Of a stretch of 64,000 bases of DNA, positions 1-10,071 are shown piece by piece. The first letter of the stretch is position 1; the number at the start of each line of letters is the position of its first letter. Under the pieces are notes generated by a model, which did no database searches, had not been told where the DNA came from, and was given only the letters and a program-made list of their open reading frames with translations. Both the position numbers and the translations under genes were made by a program. The DNA is from Nothopassalora personata (taxonomy: Eukaryota; Ascomycota; Dothideomycetes; Mycosphaerellales; Mycosphaerellaceae), in assembly GCA_033816765.1 (NCBI GenBank), contig CM066291.1:2108001-2172000 (forward strand), written 5' to 3'.

Positions 1-3000
1 GAACGCTGTAGCTAATTGTACATTGAGACGTTACTTATATAGTATTAGCTCGAGCGGTAGTATAACTTTAGCGTCTAAGTATCTCGGGTTCTTACCTATT
101 GTCGCTATAAACGGAGAGAAGCTAGTAGTCTCTAACACGTAGTCGTTCGCTATAAACTCTACTAGCGGTAGCTAGTCCGGCTAGTCGTCCTAGGCGTAGT
201 TAATATATACGCGAAGGTACTTTTCTATACCCTTGTTCGTAATTTCGCTCTAGCTATTAGTCTAAGGGTAGTAACCTATAGACAATTTACGCTTAATGCC
301 TAGCAGTTAGTATAATCGCTTCTAGAACGCGGACAGCTATTAAGGTCCTCTATCGGTAACGATTAACTTAGGTAAGCTATAATGGCTAAATACGTACTTA
401 ACGTAGATAAATGCAATGTACTCGGTAGTTATATTTAGTACTGGGATTAGATGTCGTTCCTTACTTAGGCGGTCTATTACCGTAAGGATGTTCTTATACT
501 TTTACCTATCGGCGTTATAGTATCCTTTAGGTAGATCGACTACGAAGTCTATAGCGATGTCGTCCTATGTATTAAATGGTATAGGTAGGGGAGCTAGTAA
601 TCTATACTCCGCGTCTTGCACTAGGTTCACGTTCGTGTATGTTGTATACCCTCTATAGAACTCGCGGATAAAGCGGGTTATGCCTAGCTAGATGTAGTAG
701 CGCTTTAACAATGTGTTAGTCTTAGTTTTACCTAGGTAACCTACTACTAGTATATCGTAAAATGCTCTTATAATGCGGGCGTAAACAGTGTTATTGTCTT
801 CGTCCTCTTCTACTAGTTCTAGAACGTAGAGACTATAGCTACCTTCTCTATTCTTAACGTAGATTATGCTATCTACTACTATTACATGTTTAGAGCCGAT
901 CTTATATCTATAGAGTATCTTAACCTTATCGCTAGCTACTATCTACTATAAGGCTTCTTATAGTTCTTATTAATTGTATAGAGCCCGGATGTTACGCTAC
1001 AGGTCGTCGTCTACTACGCTAGTAGCTTCTAACGCTAAGAGTTGTAGGATCCTACTAGCTAACAAGTTAGGCATAAACAACTCTAGACCTAGAAGCACTC
1101 GGTTCTACTACGTGTACCTTAGGTCGTCTTTATCTTCGCCCTTACGTATCGCATCCTATAAACGGCGGGTAAGACTATTAGGCTTACCTCCCTAGACACC
1201 TAGTCGGTAGATAATTTTAAAGTGGAACTAAGAGAGGAATTCTACCTAGCGGGCTTGTCGCCTATTAAGCTCCTTCGTAGTTATGAAGTACTCTAAGTTC
1301 TTATGGTCCGAGTAGACTAGCACCGGTTTACTACTAGGATCGGCGAGAAAGTTCTTACAATCGCTATCTACGTAATTAATGTTACCTACCGCTAGTTCGG
1401 GCCGCTATTCCTCGAAGGCCTTAACGATAGCTAGCAGTTCCTTGTCGTAAATGTTATAGTTGTATTCCTAAGGCGACATTTTCTTAGATAGGTATGCTAC
1501 TAGGCGCAATATTCCGTTATAGCGCTAAGACAGGACTACTACGGTAATAAAGTCTAATATATCGGTTTCGAGGATGGTTTCTAAGCTATACTAAAACACT
1601 ATAAGTACTTCTCCTTCCGTATCCGTAAATGCTTTCTTTAATCCTTCGAATGCGGCTTCGCATTTATCTATCTATTACTATAGTACATCCTTCTTAGTTA
1701 GGCGGGTTAGCGGTAGCGTAATCTTACTATAGTTCTTAATAAAGCGTCGGTAGAAACTAGCGAACCCGTTAAAGGCTAAGACATCGGTTACATTACGAGG
1801 AGTCGCCTATTCCTATACTGCTTTTATCTTCTCTAGGTACATAGAGATACTATCCTTACCGATAATGAGGCTAAGGTACTTAGTCGATTAGGTGTAGAAC
1901 TCGCACTTCTTAATATCTAGCTATAGGCCTACATCTCTACATCGGCCTAGTACCTTCTTAATATGTTCGATATACTCCTTAAGTGTATCGCTAAAGATTA
2001 GTATGTTATCTAGATAGGCTAAGGCGAAGTTATCTAAGAACTCCCTTAAAGTGTCGTTAACGTAGGCTTAGAATGTCCCTAGCGCGTTACATAGGCCGAA
2101 GGGCATTACTAGGCACTTAAATTAACTATAGCGCGTAGTGAAGGCTATTATCCACTCGTGTCCTTTAGTAATGCGGATGCGGTTAAACGCCGCAATTACG
2201 TCTAACTTCGTAAACTATTTCTTGCCTACGATTCGGTTTAGAGTGTCCTACATTAGCGGAATAGGGTACCGCGACTTAATAGTAAGGGCGTTAAGCGCTC
2301 TATAGTCGACGTAAACTCTTAGTCCTCCTCCTAGCTTCTTTATAATAAGGTATAGTAATGCGGCATTAGCCCGTCCTTTATTCTTACGGATCTTGCCTTA
2401 CGCGATCTATTCGTCTATCTAGTGCTTAATAATCTCGTCTTCCTATTTAGACATGCGGTACGGCCTCTTAAACGGCGGCGTAGCGCTAGGTTTAAGTTTT
2501 ATCTCGTAGTCGATACCTAGTCGATGCGGTAGTAGCTCCTTAGACGCTTTCTTTAAAAAGCAGTCTACGTACTTATAATAGATTAGTATAAGGTAGTCCT
2601 TAGGATCGATCTCTTAATTATTAACTTTTATAAATCTATCTACGTCTACTTATGCATATATCTTACATAAGCGTAGCGTTAGAGCGACACGCTCTAATAC
2701 GGGTACGAAGGTAGCGGCACGGGCGTCTAGCCTTAATATTATCTTATCGTCTAACAGTATCTTACAGTTACCGCCGGCGACTATCCTTATGTTATACGTT
2801 GTTATAGTATATACGGCTAACGGATCGCCTAACCGCTATAGTTCCACTTTAGGGTCATAAACGTACATTAAGTGGACTTGTGCGCCTTTCTATTTAGCAA
2901 GTCGCACGAAGTAGTCTATATTAACTTCCTTAATGTCGATAGGCTTCTAGCCTTCTACTTACTAAGCGGCTACCTCGGCGGCTACTATAGCTATAGCCGC

Positions 3001-3253
3001 CTTTACCTCCTTCGCTTCGAGTCTCCTTATAGCTCGACGTGCCTTACTAGGACCGCGCGTTATTATACGCTTAATAGTTTCTTCGCCGTTAGCTAGTAGT
3101 AGTAAACGTGCATAGTACTAGGTAATATCTCCTTCGTTATCCTCTTCTACCGTTATAGAGCGGTACTTAGAGGGTAGTTCTTTATAAGTCTAGAATATAA
3201 GAACTAGATTTTAGTCTTAGTTATTTACTAACTGTACCTATACTAGCTCTTCG
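1..3253 (-). mobile_element. RE-A: RIP-degraded Ty3/gypsy pol (3' half of outer element)
   Basis: Read on the minus strand this stretch gives a gypsy-type polyprotein broken by many stops. Reverse transcriptase lies about 2500-1750, with a recognisable finger region and the catalytic box reading YLDN near 2010; the last Asp of YLDD has become Asn, which a TpG to TpA change explains. RNase H follows at about 1650-1250 and integrase from about 1200 to the window edge, so the element is cut by the window start. Upstream parts (gag, protease) are at 22252-24990: RE-B was inserted between the two halves. Stops fall mostly at former Gln and Trp codons. No intact frame over 75 codons remains. RE-A resembles the intact RE-E in the region after the protease and in its coiled-coil Gag, so the two are probably related. 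It cannot be functional. Confidence 0.85.
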
Positions 3254-3257
3254 CTAG

Positions 3258-3652
3258 TATTAACGACTGTTTAGTTGTATTAACCTTAGGTTTAGTTATG
3301 TGTCGACCTTAGGTTTAGAGGGGGAGTCCCTTAGGTCCAACTTGCCCCTATTTCATTTAGGTTTAATTAGACATTTAGGTGAGCTAGCGGGACTAGTATA
3401 GCTATTAAGATATATACTACGCAGTTAAGCGTTGTAAGCGTAGCATTAAGGTAACAATTCAATTTATACCTCTCGAGTAGAGGGTATAGGGATTTAGGTC
3501 CGCCACTCCTCCTATTTTATCTAGCTACTACGCTACTCGTCACGTGACCTGATTTTACGGTCCCGGGACCGGCAAATACCTCTACTTACATAAGCGCCGC
3601 TCCATACTACTATAACTCGGACAGGCCTACATAGGGTAGTTAGTAGACATTA
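3258..3652 (+). repeat. 5' LTR of RE-B
   Basis: Direct repeat of 21853-22247, same length (395 bp). It contains the palindrome GTCACGTGAC (about 3538-3547), followed closely by a copy of the CGGTCCCGGGACCG palindrome (core 3558-3571). Differences from the 3' copy are mostly C/T and G/A. The first two and last two bases have probably been changed by RIP. Confidence 0.85.
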
Positions 3653-3719
3653 TTTTAGTAGTTAATGAGGGGGGGTATTAAGTGTACACCCGGTAGCGTA
3701 TTAGCATCTAGTTTATAAG

Positions 3720-3870
3720 GTTAAAATCACGGTTCAAGGTCCAAGGTTCACGGTTAAGGTCATTACGGTTTAAGGTCTAAGGTTCACGGTTAAGGTTATT
3801 ACTTAAGGTTAAAGTTTAAGGTTCAAGGTTCACGGTTAAGGTCGACTAAGGTCGAAAACACTTAAGGTCC
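3720..3870 (+). repeat. Degenerate tandem repeat in RE-B leader
   Basis: Several imperfect copies of a unit containing AAGGTTCACGGTTAAGGT occur back to back, downstream of the 5' LTR and ahead of gag. They are A/G-rich in element sense. This could be leader or packaging sequence. I see no coding frame in 3653-4039. Confidence 0.6.
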
Positions 3871-4496
3871 AAGGTATTTAGTAACAATTACGGTTATAAG
3901 GTCCTATTAAGTAACAACTAGTATTAGCACATTCTAAAGTAAGTACTACGTAATAATAGATACGGCTACATTACTAGAAAAACTTAGTACCTTTACCGAC
4001 ATAGGTAGAGGCTACGAACAGTCTATAAACCCTACGAAAATGGAAGGGGTCTATAGGGATTCTATCCCTTATAAGGGGATAGAGGAATCGGAGGAAGGGG
4101 AAACACCTAAATCTAGTAAAGAAGGGAGAAGCGGAACTAGCGCCGCTAAATTAGGTATAGGTGTAGGAACGAACAGTACAATTAGAATAGATGCTATAAC
4201 TGCCCTCTTTAGACGATTAGTAGTAGCAATGGAAAACGCTAGCCCTCGCTTTCTACCTCTAGGAGGTGCTAAGAATCCGTTCTTTAATAGTACTAATGCT
4301 ACTAAGTTCTAGGAGCGGTTTAGCGACCTAATAGACTAGTATCCGCCTCGGGCATCTATTAAGAAGGATGATTTCTAGGGCAGGTTTAAGTGCAATTGCG
4401 AAACTACTATCCGGCGCGTAGTTATAAGGCTACCTAGGTAGCTTACTAATAAGGCACGTTTTAGGAGGGCGTTCTTATTAGAGTTCTTAAGGTTTA

Positions 4497-4693
4497 TGTA
4501 AGGGGCAGCCCAGTGGCTAACCCCTACATGTGGCCTTGCATGTGACATGCGGTCGCGACCGGCTGCCAAGCCGCACGTGACACGCATGAGTACACCTTGC
4601 GACGCGCGATGCGTCTTGAACAAAAGGCAAGAATTAGTTCATCTACGACTGGCAGGTCGTGGGCGTGCTATACATTGCGACATCCCCTTAACA
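4497..4693 (+). repeat. Solo LTR with perfect 5-bp target duplication (GTTTA)
   Basis: A 197-bp block begins TGTAAGG and ends TTAACA. It is flanked by GTTTA on both sides (4492-4496 and 4694-4698). Unlike its surroundings it is rich in CpA and TpG, so it has not been mutated by RIP. Its reverse complement aligns along its length with the mutated LTRs at 25112-25292 and 26975-27170, so it is an intact representative of the RE-F/RE-D LTR family. No internal element sequence is present; LTR-LTR recombination after insertion is the usual explanation. Confidence 0.85.
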
Positions 4694-5511
4694 GTTTAAC
4701 GCCTACTCGATGTTAGGGAGTCGGGAATATCTTAAGGAGATTGTTAGGGCGCAGTAAGGTAAGAGGCCCGAAGAATAAGATATAAAGGAATTCATCTGCC
4801 TATTTATATCCTTAAGTGATCTAATTAAACCTAAGGATTTAGATAACAGCTCCCGGAGTCGCCTTCTCCTTTAGGGATTGCTAGAGGCTATTGCGAAAGC
4901 GGTCTATAAGGCTTGCGGGCTTCATCTAAAGCAACCTAAGAAGTTTAGGGACTTTTAGAGGATTCTCGATGAAGCTACTAGTATCGTAGATAGTGAGGAG
5001 GGATAGAAAGCTATGTATATAGATTTCCCTCTTACTTTACCTTAGCTATACCGCTTAGTCGTAAAGCAAATGCCGCGCCTTAAGCCTAAAATTGACACGC
5101 TTAAGAAGGCCACCTCTAGGACTATTGTTAATGATAATCTAATCTAGAAGGTAGCTAAAATGAGCATACGTGTATACTAGCGCGGTCGCGTCGCGGATGC
5201 GAGTACCTTCTACCCGAGCGAGAATTAACGCTCTATATAACCGGAGAGGCACGACCTAGATACTAAACTGTAGGTTTACGTAATGTAGCGTCCCCTATCG
5301 TAGAATCGCGAACAGTCTAAAGCGATAGATAGTTGTTGCTACAACTATAGTAGTTCGAAGCACTAGGCTAGTAACTATAGGGCGATAAGGTCCTTAATAT
5401 CCCGGGGCTACGTACACCTCGCCCCGAACAACTAGTAGTATCTAGGGAAAGAAGGCGATCCACGTCCTACTAAGTTCAACTTTCGGAGGGACTATAGTAA
5501 ACCGAAACTGC

Positions 5512-5516
5512 TCTAC
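5512..5516. repeat. Target site duplication of RE-E (TCTAC, left)
   Basis: TCTAC directly precedes the left LTR of RE-E and recurs at 12378-12382 directly after the right LTR. A 5-bp duplication is typical for Ty3/gypsy integration. Confidence 0.9.
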
Positions 5517-5706
5517 TGACACGGACAAGACAGCAACAGGGCGCAAACGTGTATTAGCCTTAGTATCGAGTAAGTTCTACGAAGAAGAGAAGTAAGAAGT
5601 CGCGAGAAGCGCGTGATAAGATCGGGCCCGAATCTAGGGTCCGGGCGCGCTAGGGCGCGAGGTCACGTGACACCGAAGTGCGTCTGTGCAAAGGTAAACC
5701 GTGACA
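5517..5706 (-). repeat. 3' LTR of RE-E
   Basis: 190 bp, TGACACGG...CCGTGACA on the plus strand, identical by eye to 12188-12377. It carries an E-box palindrome GTCACGTGAC at 5662-5671 and TAAGTTCTAC at 5571-5580, the proposed start of the R region. Confidence 0.95.
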
Positions 5707-5720
5707 CCACCCCCCCTCTC
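5707..5720 (-). other. Polypurine tract of RE-E
   Basis: In element sense the bases just before the 3' LTR read GAGAGGGGGGGTGG, a purine run in the position required for plus-strand DNA priming in LTR retrotransposons. Confidence 0.8.
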
Positions 5721-5974
5721 AAACCGCCGTACGCCCTCGTACGCGTGAATCAATCGCCATGGGGTATATCCATCAAACGCCATTACCCAATTCAATCCAA
5801 TCCAATCTAGTCTGTCGTGTGTATGTATGAAGTCGAGTGCGAGGAAGACCCTGTGCGTCTGGAGGCAGCAGCTCGCTTGGGCCGTCGCAACAGAGAGTTG
5901 TATATCTTGCCGCAGCAAGCCTCAAGCGAAGACAGTATCACACCGCAGTGTGCCTTGTGTCCACCAACTGTATA

Positions 5975-8900
5975 TCAAGCCTCAGCTTGCCTCAAGTTGT
6001 ATCTGCGCTCCGCCGGTGCTTTGTGGGGCTCACTATTGGCAACGATGTCTGGGTCGTCCAGTATCCACCCTTCAGGTTTGCGCCAACCAGGTGGTGGACC
6101 GGCTGCTGACGGGTTCTTGTGATGATAGTCTGCCATCGCCTCCTCGGCACTACCTTTCAGTTTGCTGTAAGGCACCTCTGTGATAGCACCACCTTCCCAG
6201 CGGACGGTGTACTTCACGTGCTTCTTGGCTTTGCCAGTCCACCTGCTGTCCACAATCGCCTCAACCGCGTACTCGTCGGGTTCGTCGCCGTCTGAAGCCT
6301 CGATAAGTGGTTGGCCTTGGCTCTGGTTCGGGAATGGGTCGTCATTCGCAGGTCGCAACACGCTGGTGTGAAAGCGTGGGTATATGCGCATGCTCTCCTG
6401 TAGGTCGAGCTCGTACACATCGGGGTTGACTCTTCGTGTAATCGTGAAGGGACCTGCGTTCTTATGGTCAAGTTTCTTGCAGGGCCTTCGAGTGCGGATG
6501 TTTCTGGTATCCAGCCAAACCTTGTCTCCAATCGCGTATCGTGGCGCGGGCTTGCGCTTGGTGGCATCCGCGTATTTTGCCTGCGTGTAGTTAAGCTGTG
6601 TGATGCAGTGCGCGTTGACATTCTCCATAAAAGATGCAAAATCTTCTGCGTGCCGCTTCGACAAGGCCTGTGCTTTCGGAAGCTTGGCAGGGGGTCCGGG
6701 AGCCTGAGGCAGCACCTCCATACGAGGATTGCGGCCTAAGGTTGCAAAGAAAGGTGATACACCTGTAGCAGCGCTTTGCTGGTTGTTCAAGGCGAACTCT
6801 GCGATAGGCAGCCATTGGACCCAGTCGTCCTGCATGTAGTTGACGTATGCGCGGAGGTACTGCTCCATCGACTGATTCGTGCGCTCTGACTGCCCATCTG
6901 TCTGAGGGTGAAAAGCCGTCGAAATCTTTGTGCGTATGCCGAGTCGTATCATCAGTGCTTTCCAGAATTGGCTGACCCATTGACTCCCACGGTCCGACAC
7001 TGCGGTCTCGAACAGTCCTTGGTCCTTGATCACATGCTTCAGTACTGCGTCAGCAGCCGTTTTAGGGGTCAGATCCACAACCGGCATGAGATGCTTCTTC
7101 TTAGTTAGCCTGCAGGTGAGGGTGAGTATATTCTCGTATTTCACGCCCTCAGCACTGTAGCTCTCAGGCAACTCCACCACGTAGTCCAGTGCTACTTCCT
7201 TGTATGCACCGTCAGGGACGGGCAGCTGTCGCAACGCTCCTTGGTAGGCGTCGTGGAAAGCTTTGGACCTCGTGCAGATGTAACAGTTCTTGACGTACTT
7301 GGCGACATCTGCGGCGAGTCCAGGCCAGTAGTACGTACGGGTGAGGAGGTCGACGGTCTTTTCGCGACCTGGATGTCCTGCAAGCGGAGCATCATGGTGT
7401 CTTGCCATAAGCTCTGGTCGTAGATCGTATGGCACATACGTGCGGCCTTGTATCTTAATCAAGGCGCCTTCCAGTTCGCAGTCACTAAGCGAGATGTGAG
7501 CAGAGCCCTCCAGGTTCTGTGGAAGCGTTCGGGCCTTGTCGTCGGCCAACGCCCTCTTGATACCGCATGCCAGATCGTCCTTAGCGTATGCTTCTTCTAT
7601 GAGTTCCTCGATGGAAGCTTCATTTGCTTCCAGCACACAGAGAGCCAGGTGATACTGATCTACAGCTGTGCGATGCGTAGTCATTGCTGACAGTCTCAGG
7701 CGCTCGCGTACCTCCGGAGGAAGGTTGCGCGGCTTCAACACTGCTTGTTGCCGGTGTTTCACATCATCCTCATCGTCCATGTCTTGTCTGCGACGAGTGA
7801 GGCTATCAGGTTTCGTCCCGAGCTTGCCAGGGCGGTATTCGATCTGGAAGTCGAACCCGGACAGGAACTCGCTCCAGCGGGCCTGTCGACGCGTAAGTTG
7901 CTTAGTAGTCATAAACCACTCCAAGCCTTTGTGATCTGTAAGCACCTTGGATGGTGCACTCATCAATTCAGAGCGCCATTCCTCAAATGCGCGGACAATG
8001 GCCATAAGCTCTTTGTCGTAAATCTCGTAGTTGCACTCAGCCGGGTTCATCTTCGTTGAATAGAACGCGATGGGGTGCAGCTCGCCGTCATCTCCCACTT
8101 GAGAGAGCACACCAGCAGTGCATCGGTCTGATGAGTCAGTCTCCACAACACAGGGCTTGGTGATGTCGAAGTGCGCCAGGACTGGGCGCTTGCAGAAAGC
8201 TGCCTTTAGTGTCTCGAACGCATTTTGGCAGTCGGAGCTCCACACGAAGGGTGCACGGTTCTTGAGTGCATTGCCGCGTGTGAGATCGGTCAGAGGCATG
8301 ACGATGCCGGAGAAGTTGTCAACAAATCTCCTGTAGAAGTTGGCTAACCCAAGGAAGGACAGCACATCCTTCAAGCTCTGTGGTGTTGCCCAATCCATGA
8401 TAGTCTGGACTTTGGATTCATCCATCTGAATGCCTTTGTCAGTGATGATTAGCCCTAGGAACTTGACGCTCTTCTGGAAGAAGCGGCACTTGTGAACATC
8501 AATCGGAAGTCGCGCGTCGATCAGACACTGGATGATAGTGCGTACGTGCTTCACGTGCTCCTCAAACGAGCCATGCGTGAACACGATGCAATCATCCAGG
8601 TATGCAGACACGAAGTCATCCAAGTGTCTACACAGGGCCTTGTTGATGTATGCTTGGAACGCGCTGGGCGCATTGCATAATCCGAAGGGCACCACCAGCC
8701 ATTCGTACGTGCCGTACCTGGTGGTAAAGGCTGTCTTCCACTCATCACCTTCCCGGATGCGCAGTTCGTTGAAAGCAGCAATAATGTCGAGGGTCGTGAA
8801 CCACTGGGCACCACTCATTCGTGCTAGTGTCTCACGCACCTGTGGTATCGGATACCTGTTCTTGATAGTGATGGCATTCACTGCCCGGTAATCCACACAC

Positions 8901-10060
8901 ACGCGCAAGCCGCCTCCAGGCTTCTTGACAATGATAACAGGGCTAGCAATCTGCGAGGTAGAGCGTCGAATCTTGCCCGCTGCTTCCTCTTTGTCGACAT
9001 GGGCTTTGGTGACATCTAGCTCGGGCTTCGACATAGAGTAAGGGCGCTTGAAAGGCAGTTTAGCGCCTTCAACGAATTCAATCGCTAGGTCCGATTCTGG
9101 TCGATGAGGTGGCAGGCCCTCCGCGACAGTCGGGTCAAATCCGTGCTTCAGGTCCTTCAGCTGTTGAGGCAGCAAGCTCTCTACTTCTCGCATAGTTGCT
9201 TGCTTCTTGTTCATGTAAATAGCTTTGTCTTCAGCAGTCATTGCGCTCAATCGTACGCTAATGTCGTGGAGAAGTTCTTCGGTCGTGGGTTCTGGTTCAT
9301 CCGGGTCAAGAGTCCCCATCTCCCAGACCAGGTATCCTTCTTCAAGGTTCTCCTCACATGCCTCGCCGATAGTCATGCTGGAGACTTGGATCGGAGGCGT
9401 CTGGAGATGAGGGATGGCGTGTTGCATGCGGACCTTCGTGCCACCAATAGTCGTCGGGCAGGGGTCGCAGTGCTCAGCACAATATTTCTCGGTGAAGGTG
9501 AATGTATTCGCCCTCCAATCTGGCACAGGACAGTGCTTCTGAAACCATGGGATCCCCAGAACGAGATCGTAGTCCAGGTCGGTAACGAAGCAGTTGATTT
9601 CTTCTGTGTGTCCGTTCAGATCCAAGTCTGCCTTCACACATTCAGTGGCTTGTCCGGATGCTTCAGGGTTCGCTCCCAAGCCGATACTCCATGCTTGCGG
9701 CAGTCTAGTCCTGGACAGATGCTTCTTAGCAAACGCTGTGCTACAGAAGAAGGACTCAGCGCCTGGGTCCATTAGAATGCGAGCGAGTTCGCCGCCTACT
9801 AGTCCACAGACGACGATGTGAGAGCTCCTAGGAGGGAGATCCATCGCTTGCATAGCATGCAGTGCAACTTCTGGGCTGAAGATCACCGGCATGTCGTCTA
9901 CGGCCGTCTCCTGCTGCGCAGGGTTCTTCTTTCCTCCATGTCGATGGTGTAACAACGGTGATGTAACCTTCGGCAGAGGTGTGACCGCTGGCGGTCTAGG
10001 TGGCACTACCTTCGGAGGGTCAGTGCCAGGCGCACTCACTGGCTCCTGGTCGTTGCGCAT
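5975..10060 (-). CDS. pol: RE-E Pol polyprotein: protease, reverse transcriptase, RNase H, integrase, chromodomain
   Basis: 1361 codons, fully open. The protease motif is near residue 98 and reads MDPGAES: Pro replaces the usual Ser/Thr of D-S/T-G, with CCA in place of what a single base change would make TCA. RT spans about residues 340-560 with YLDD near 487. RNase H follows with the ETDSSD motif. Integrase has the HHCC finger (HHDAPLAGH...CYICTRSK, about 885-925) and a DDE core including SDRGSQW and HPQTDGQSERTNQ. The C-terminus has a chromodomain (EYAVEAIVDSRW, then VKYTVRWEGG, about 1262-1310). Pol starts at an ATG 11 bases after the gag stop, in another frame (-1 relative to gag). Translation could be by reinitiation or frameshift; the pol frame stays open upstream of this ATG. 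I see no canonical slippery heptamer. Confidence 0.95.
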   Translation of the reverse strand: MRNDQEPVSAPGTDPPKVVPPRPPAVTPLPKVTSPLLHHRHGGKKNPAQQETAVDDMPVIFSPEVALHAMQAMDLPPRSSHIVVCGLVGGELARILMDPGAESFFCSTAFAKKHLSRTRLPQAWSIGLGANPEASGQATECVKADLDLNGHTEEINCFVTDLDYDLVLGIPWFQKHCPVPDWRANTFTFTEKYCAEHCDPCPTTIGGTKVRMQHAIPHLQTPPIQVSSMTIGEACEENLEEGYLVWEMGTLDPDEPEPTTEELLHDISVRLSAMTAEDKAIYMNKKQATMREVESLLPQQLKDLKHGFDPTVAEGLPPHRPESDLAIEFVEGAKLPFKRPYSMSKPELDVTKAHVDKEEAAGKIRRSTSQIASPVIIVKKPGGGLRVCVDYRAVNAITIKNRYPIPQVRETLARMSGAQWFTTLDIIAAFNELRIREGDEWKTAFTTRYGTYEWLVVPFGLCNAPSAFQAYINKALCRHLDDFVSAYLDDCIVFTHGSFEEHVKHVRTIIQCLIDARLPIDVHKCRFFQKSVKFLGLIITDKGIQMDESKVQTIMDWATPQSLKDVLSFLGLANFYRRFVDNFSGIVMPLTDLTRGNALKNRAPFVWSSDCQNAFETLKAAFCKRPVLAHFDITKPCVVETDSSDRCTAGVLSQVGDDGELHPIAFYSTKMNPAECNYEIYDKELMAIVRAFEEWRSELMSAPSKVLTDHKGLEWFMTTKQLTRRQARWSEFLSGFDFQIEYRPGKLGTKPDSLTRRRQDMDDEDDVKHRQQAVLKPRNLPPEVRERLRLSAMTTHRTAVDQYHLALCVLEANEASIEELIEEAYAKDDLACGIKRALADDKARTLPQNLEGSAHISLSDCELEGALIKIQGRTYVPYDLRPELMARHHDAPLAGHPGREKTVDLLTRTYYWPGLAADVAKYVKNCYICTRSKAFHDAYQGALRQLPVPDGAYKEVALDYVVELPESYSAEGVKYENILTLTCRLTKKKHLMPVVDLTPKTAADAVLKHVIKDQGLFETAVSDRGSQWVSQFWKALMIRLGIRTKISTAFHPQTDGQSERTNQSMEQYLRAYVNYMQDDWVQWLPIAEFALNNQQSAATGVSPFFATLGRNPRMEVLPQAPGPPAKLPKAQALSKRHAEDFASFMENVNAHCITQLNYTQAKYADATKRKPAPRYAIGDKVWLDTRNIRTRRPCKKLDHKNAGPFTITRRVNPDVYELDLQESMRIYPRFHTSVLRPANDDPFPNQSQGQPLIEASDGDEPDEYAVEAIVDSRWTGKAKKHVKYTVRWEGGAITEVPYSKLKGSAEEAMADYHHKNPSAAGPPPGWRKPEGWILDDPDIVANSEPHKAPAERRYNLRQAEA

Positions 10061-10071
10061 ACGACCAGAGC

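Larger units (their letters stand above)
4040..5516 (+). pseudogene. RE-B gag remnant (first part)
   Basis: Frame opens at an ATG and runs 90 codons to a TAG. Past the stops the same frame continues as a Gag-like sequence up to a mutated CCHC zinc knuckle near 5333-5379. There the pattern is Cys, two residues, Tyr, four residues, His, four residues, Tyr; the Tyr codons are what TGT/TGC becomes after TpG to TpA. A solo LTR interrupts it at 4497-4693, and RE-E (5517-12377) cuts it just after the knuckle; the rest resumes at 12383. It is non-functional. Confidence 0.7.

Noticed and set aside
3720..3870. Telomere-like or CRISPR-like array
   Set aside because: Units are degenerate, without spacers, and sit in the leader of an LTR element; the repeat is not a telomere unit.
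9104..9775. 223-codon plus-strand frame
   Set aside because: Lies antisense in RE-E pol, which has clear domains; the composition is that of a shadow frame.
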